Assembly: GCA_016183885.1 (NCBI GenBank) | Contig: JACPDS010000215.1 | Coordinates: 1-5,759 of the forward strand | Source: Armatimonadota bacterium | GTDB lineage: Bacteria > Vulcanimicrobiota > JACPDS01 | DNA length: 5,759 bases | Direction of reading: 5' to 3' | Shown here: positions 4,822-5,759 of the stretch, piece after piece | Layout of the letters: the number at the start of each line of letters is the position of its first letter | Numbering within the stretch: the stretch's first letter is position 1 | Notes under the pieces: model-generated | The model's input: the letters and a program-made list of their open reading frames with translations, nothing else | What the model was told of the DNA's origin: nothing | The model's database searches: none | Translations under genes and position numbers: made by a program

Positions 4822-5759
4822 ATGTTTAGAAAGAAAAACAAGATATTTATCTCTTTAGCTTTAGCAGCATGTTTTTTATTTTGTATCGGCATGGTTAAGG
4901 CTAATAGTGAGAGAAGCGGAATAGTAACCTTAAAAGTAAAAATAGATATTTCTTCTAATCCAAATGATGTAAAACTCTGGATGCCTTATCCTGTATCTGA
5001 TGAATATCAGGATATTGAAGATGTAAAAATAGCGGGAAACTATTTAACCAGCGGTATTTATAGAGAAAAAACTTTTGGGAATATGATTTTATATACTGAA
5101 TGGATGAATCCTAAAGAAGAGCCTGCTTTAACATTAACTTTTAAGGCAAAAAGGAAAGAAGTAGTTAGAAAAGATTTTCCTATTCAAATTGAAAATGATA
5201 AGGCGTCTTTATCCACAGATTTAGAAGTTTATCTTAAAGGGTCAAGTTTTGTTCCCGTATCGGGAAAAGTTAAAAAATTAGCCGAAGAAGTTACTAAAGG
5301 CAAGAAAACTATCTTAGAAAAAGCCCGAGCGCTTTATAATAATTTAATAGATAATATGGAACGAGATCCAAATGTAATTGGCTGTGGTAAAGGCGATGTT
5401 TGCGCTTTGATTGATACAAAAAAAGGCAAGTGTGTGGATTTTCATTCTGTATATGTAGCTATGGCAAGAAGTGTCGGAGTTCCCGCTAGAGAAGTATTGG
5501 GGATTCGATTAGGGAAAGAAAAAGAAGAAAATATTACTAAAAGCCAGCATTGCTGGGCAGAATTTTATCTTCCTGGATATGGCTGGGTGCCGATTGATCC
5601 AGGGGATGTAAGTAAGATTAAACTTACGAAAAAAATTACTAATTTAGCCGATCTAAAAGAGTATCGAGAATATTATTTTGGAGCAGTGGATCCTTATAGA
5701 ATTAAATTATCCCAGGGAAGAGATCTTATGCTTAACCCCGAACAAAAAGACGGCAGTTT
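4822..5759 (+). CDS. Exported transglutaminase-like protein (3' end outside window)
   Basis: The frame stays open for 312 codons to the window edge with no stop. Residues 1-27 are a hydrophobic export signal (MFRKKNK, then a core at 8-25) with probable cleavage after VKA. LAAC at 14-17 also fits a lipobox, so a lipoprotein is an alternative. Residues 34-150 are a beta-rich N-terminal region with LWMPYPVSDEYQ (52-63). The transglutaminase core has the catalytic triad C204 in GKCVDFHSVYVAMAR with GVPAR following, H243 in QHCWAEFYLPGYGW, and D259 in VPIDPGD. Members of this superfamily are papain-like-fold enzymes acting as peptidases, amidases or crosslinkers; the substrate cannot be told here. 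Cysteines at 188 and 194 just before the active site could form a disulfide, which would suit the adjacent thioredoxin-fold protein. ATG 4822 is the conventional start. An in-frame CTG at 4816 is better spaced from the ribosome-binding site and would add only two residues. Confidence 0.87.
   Translation, partial: MFRKKNKIFISLALAACFLFCIGMVKANSERSGIVTLKVKIDISSNPNDVKLWMPYPVSDEYQDIEDVKIAGNYLTSGIYREKTFGNMILYTEWMNPKEEPALTLTFKAKRKEVVRKDFPIQIENDKASLSTDLEVYLKGSSFVPVSGKVKKLAEEVTKGKKTILEKARALYNNLIDNMERDPNVIGCGKGDVCALIDTKKGKCVDFHSVYVAMARSVGVPAREVLGIRLGKEKEENITKSQHCWAEFYLPGYGWVPIDPGDVSKIKLTKKITNLADLKEYREYYFGAVDPYRIKLSQGRDLMLNPEQKDGS

Noticed and set aside
4864..4872. Lipobox LAAC making the transglutaminase-like protein a certain lipoprotein
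   Set aside because: The hydrophobic stretch continues for eight residues after the cysteine and ends in a good signal peptidase I site (VKA), so neither reading can be fixed from sequence alone.

Overview
The window is AT-rich, with Lys codons mostly AAA and Leu codons mostly TTA, and every supported gene is on the + strand. It has Shine-Dalgarno sites, a sigma-70-family factor, NtrB-type histidine kinase chemistry and Sec signal peptides, so the source is a bacterium. The low G+C, the hairpin-rich repeats between genes and the gene mix would fit an uncultured, probably anaerobic lineage of a candidate phylum. That placement is inference; no marker gene is present.

Layout, left to right. 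(1) The last 27 codons of an unidentified gene (3-86). (2) A repeat-rich leader (about 91-193), then a small heat-shock (Hsp20/GvpH-type) protein (194-664). (3) A hairpin-forming spacer, then a single-domain CheY-like response regulator whose real start is 764. (4) A 230-base spacer (1151-1380) holding a GC-rich REP-like palindrome, a second hairpin and a diverged copy of the leader seen before hsp20. (5) A soluble histidine kinase with an N-terminal receiver domain whose phospho-acceptor Asp is replaced by Glu (1381-2559). (6) A 142-base spacer, then a single-domain KaiC/RAD55-type ATPase with a GTG start (2702-3391). (7) A SigH-like sigma factor with an extra N-terminal eight-cysteine module (3414-4139). 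(8) A secreted thioredoxin-fold (TlpA/AhpC-like) protein with a CxxC motif (4198-4740). (9) An exported transglutaminase-like protein with an intact Cys-His-Asp triad, cut by the window end (4822 onward).

How they may work together. Genes 746-4139 look like a cytoplasmic signalling set: a receiver with no output domain, a kinase with a pseudo-receiver, a KaiC-type ATPase and an alternative sigma factor. The sigma factor is the only DNA-directed output, and its cysteine module suggests that metal, Fe-S or redox state feeds directly into transcription. The last two genes encode envelope proteins, a thiol-disulfide protein and a papain-like-fold enzyme, and could be its targets or simply neighbours. 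The Hsp20 plus KaiC/GvpD-like ATPase plus two-component pair also resembles the flank of a gas-vesicle cluster, but no gvpA, gvpN, gvpF or gvpK is visible here. The strongest novelty candidate is the cysteine-module sigma factor next to the KaiC-like ATPase and the pseudo-receiver kinase.
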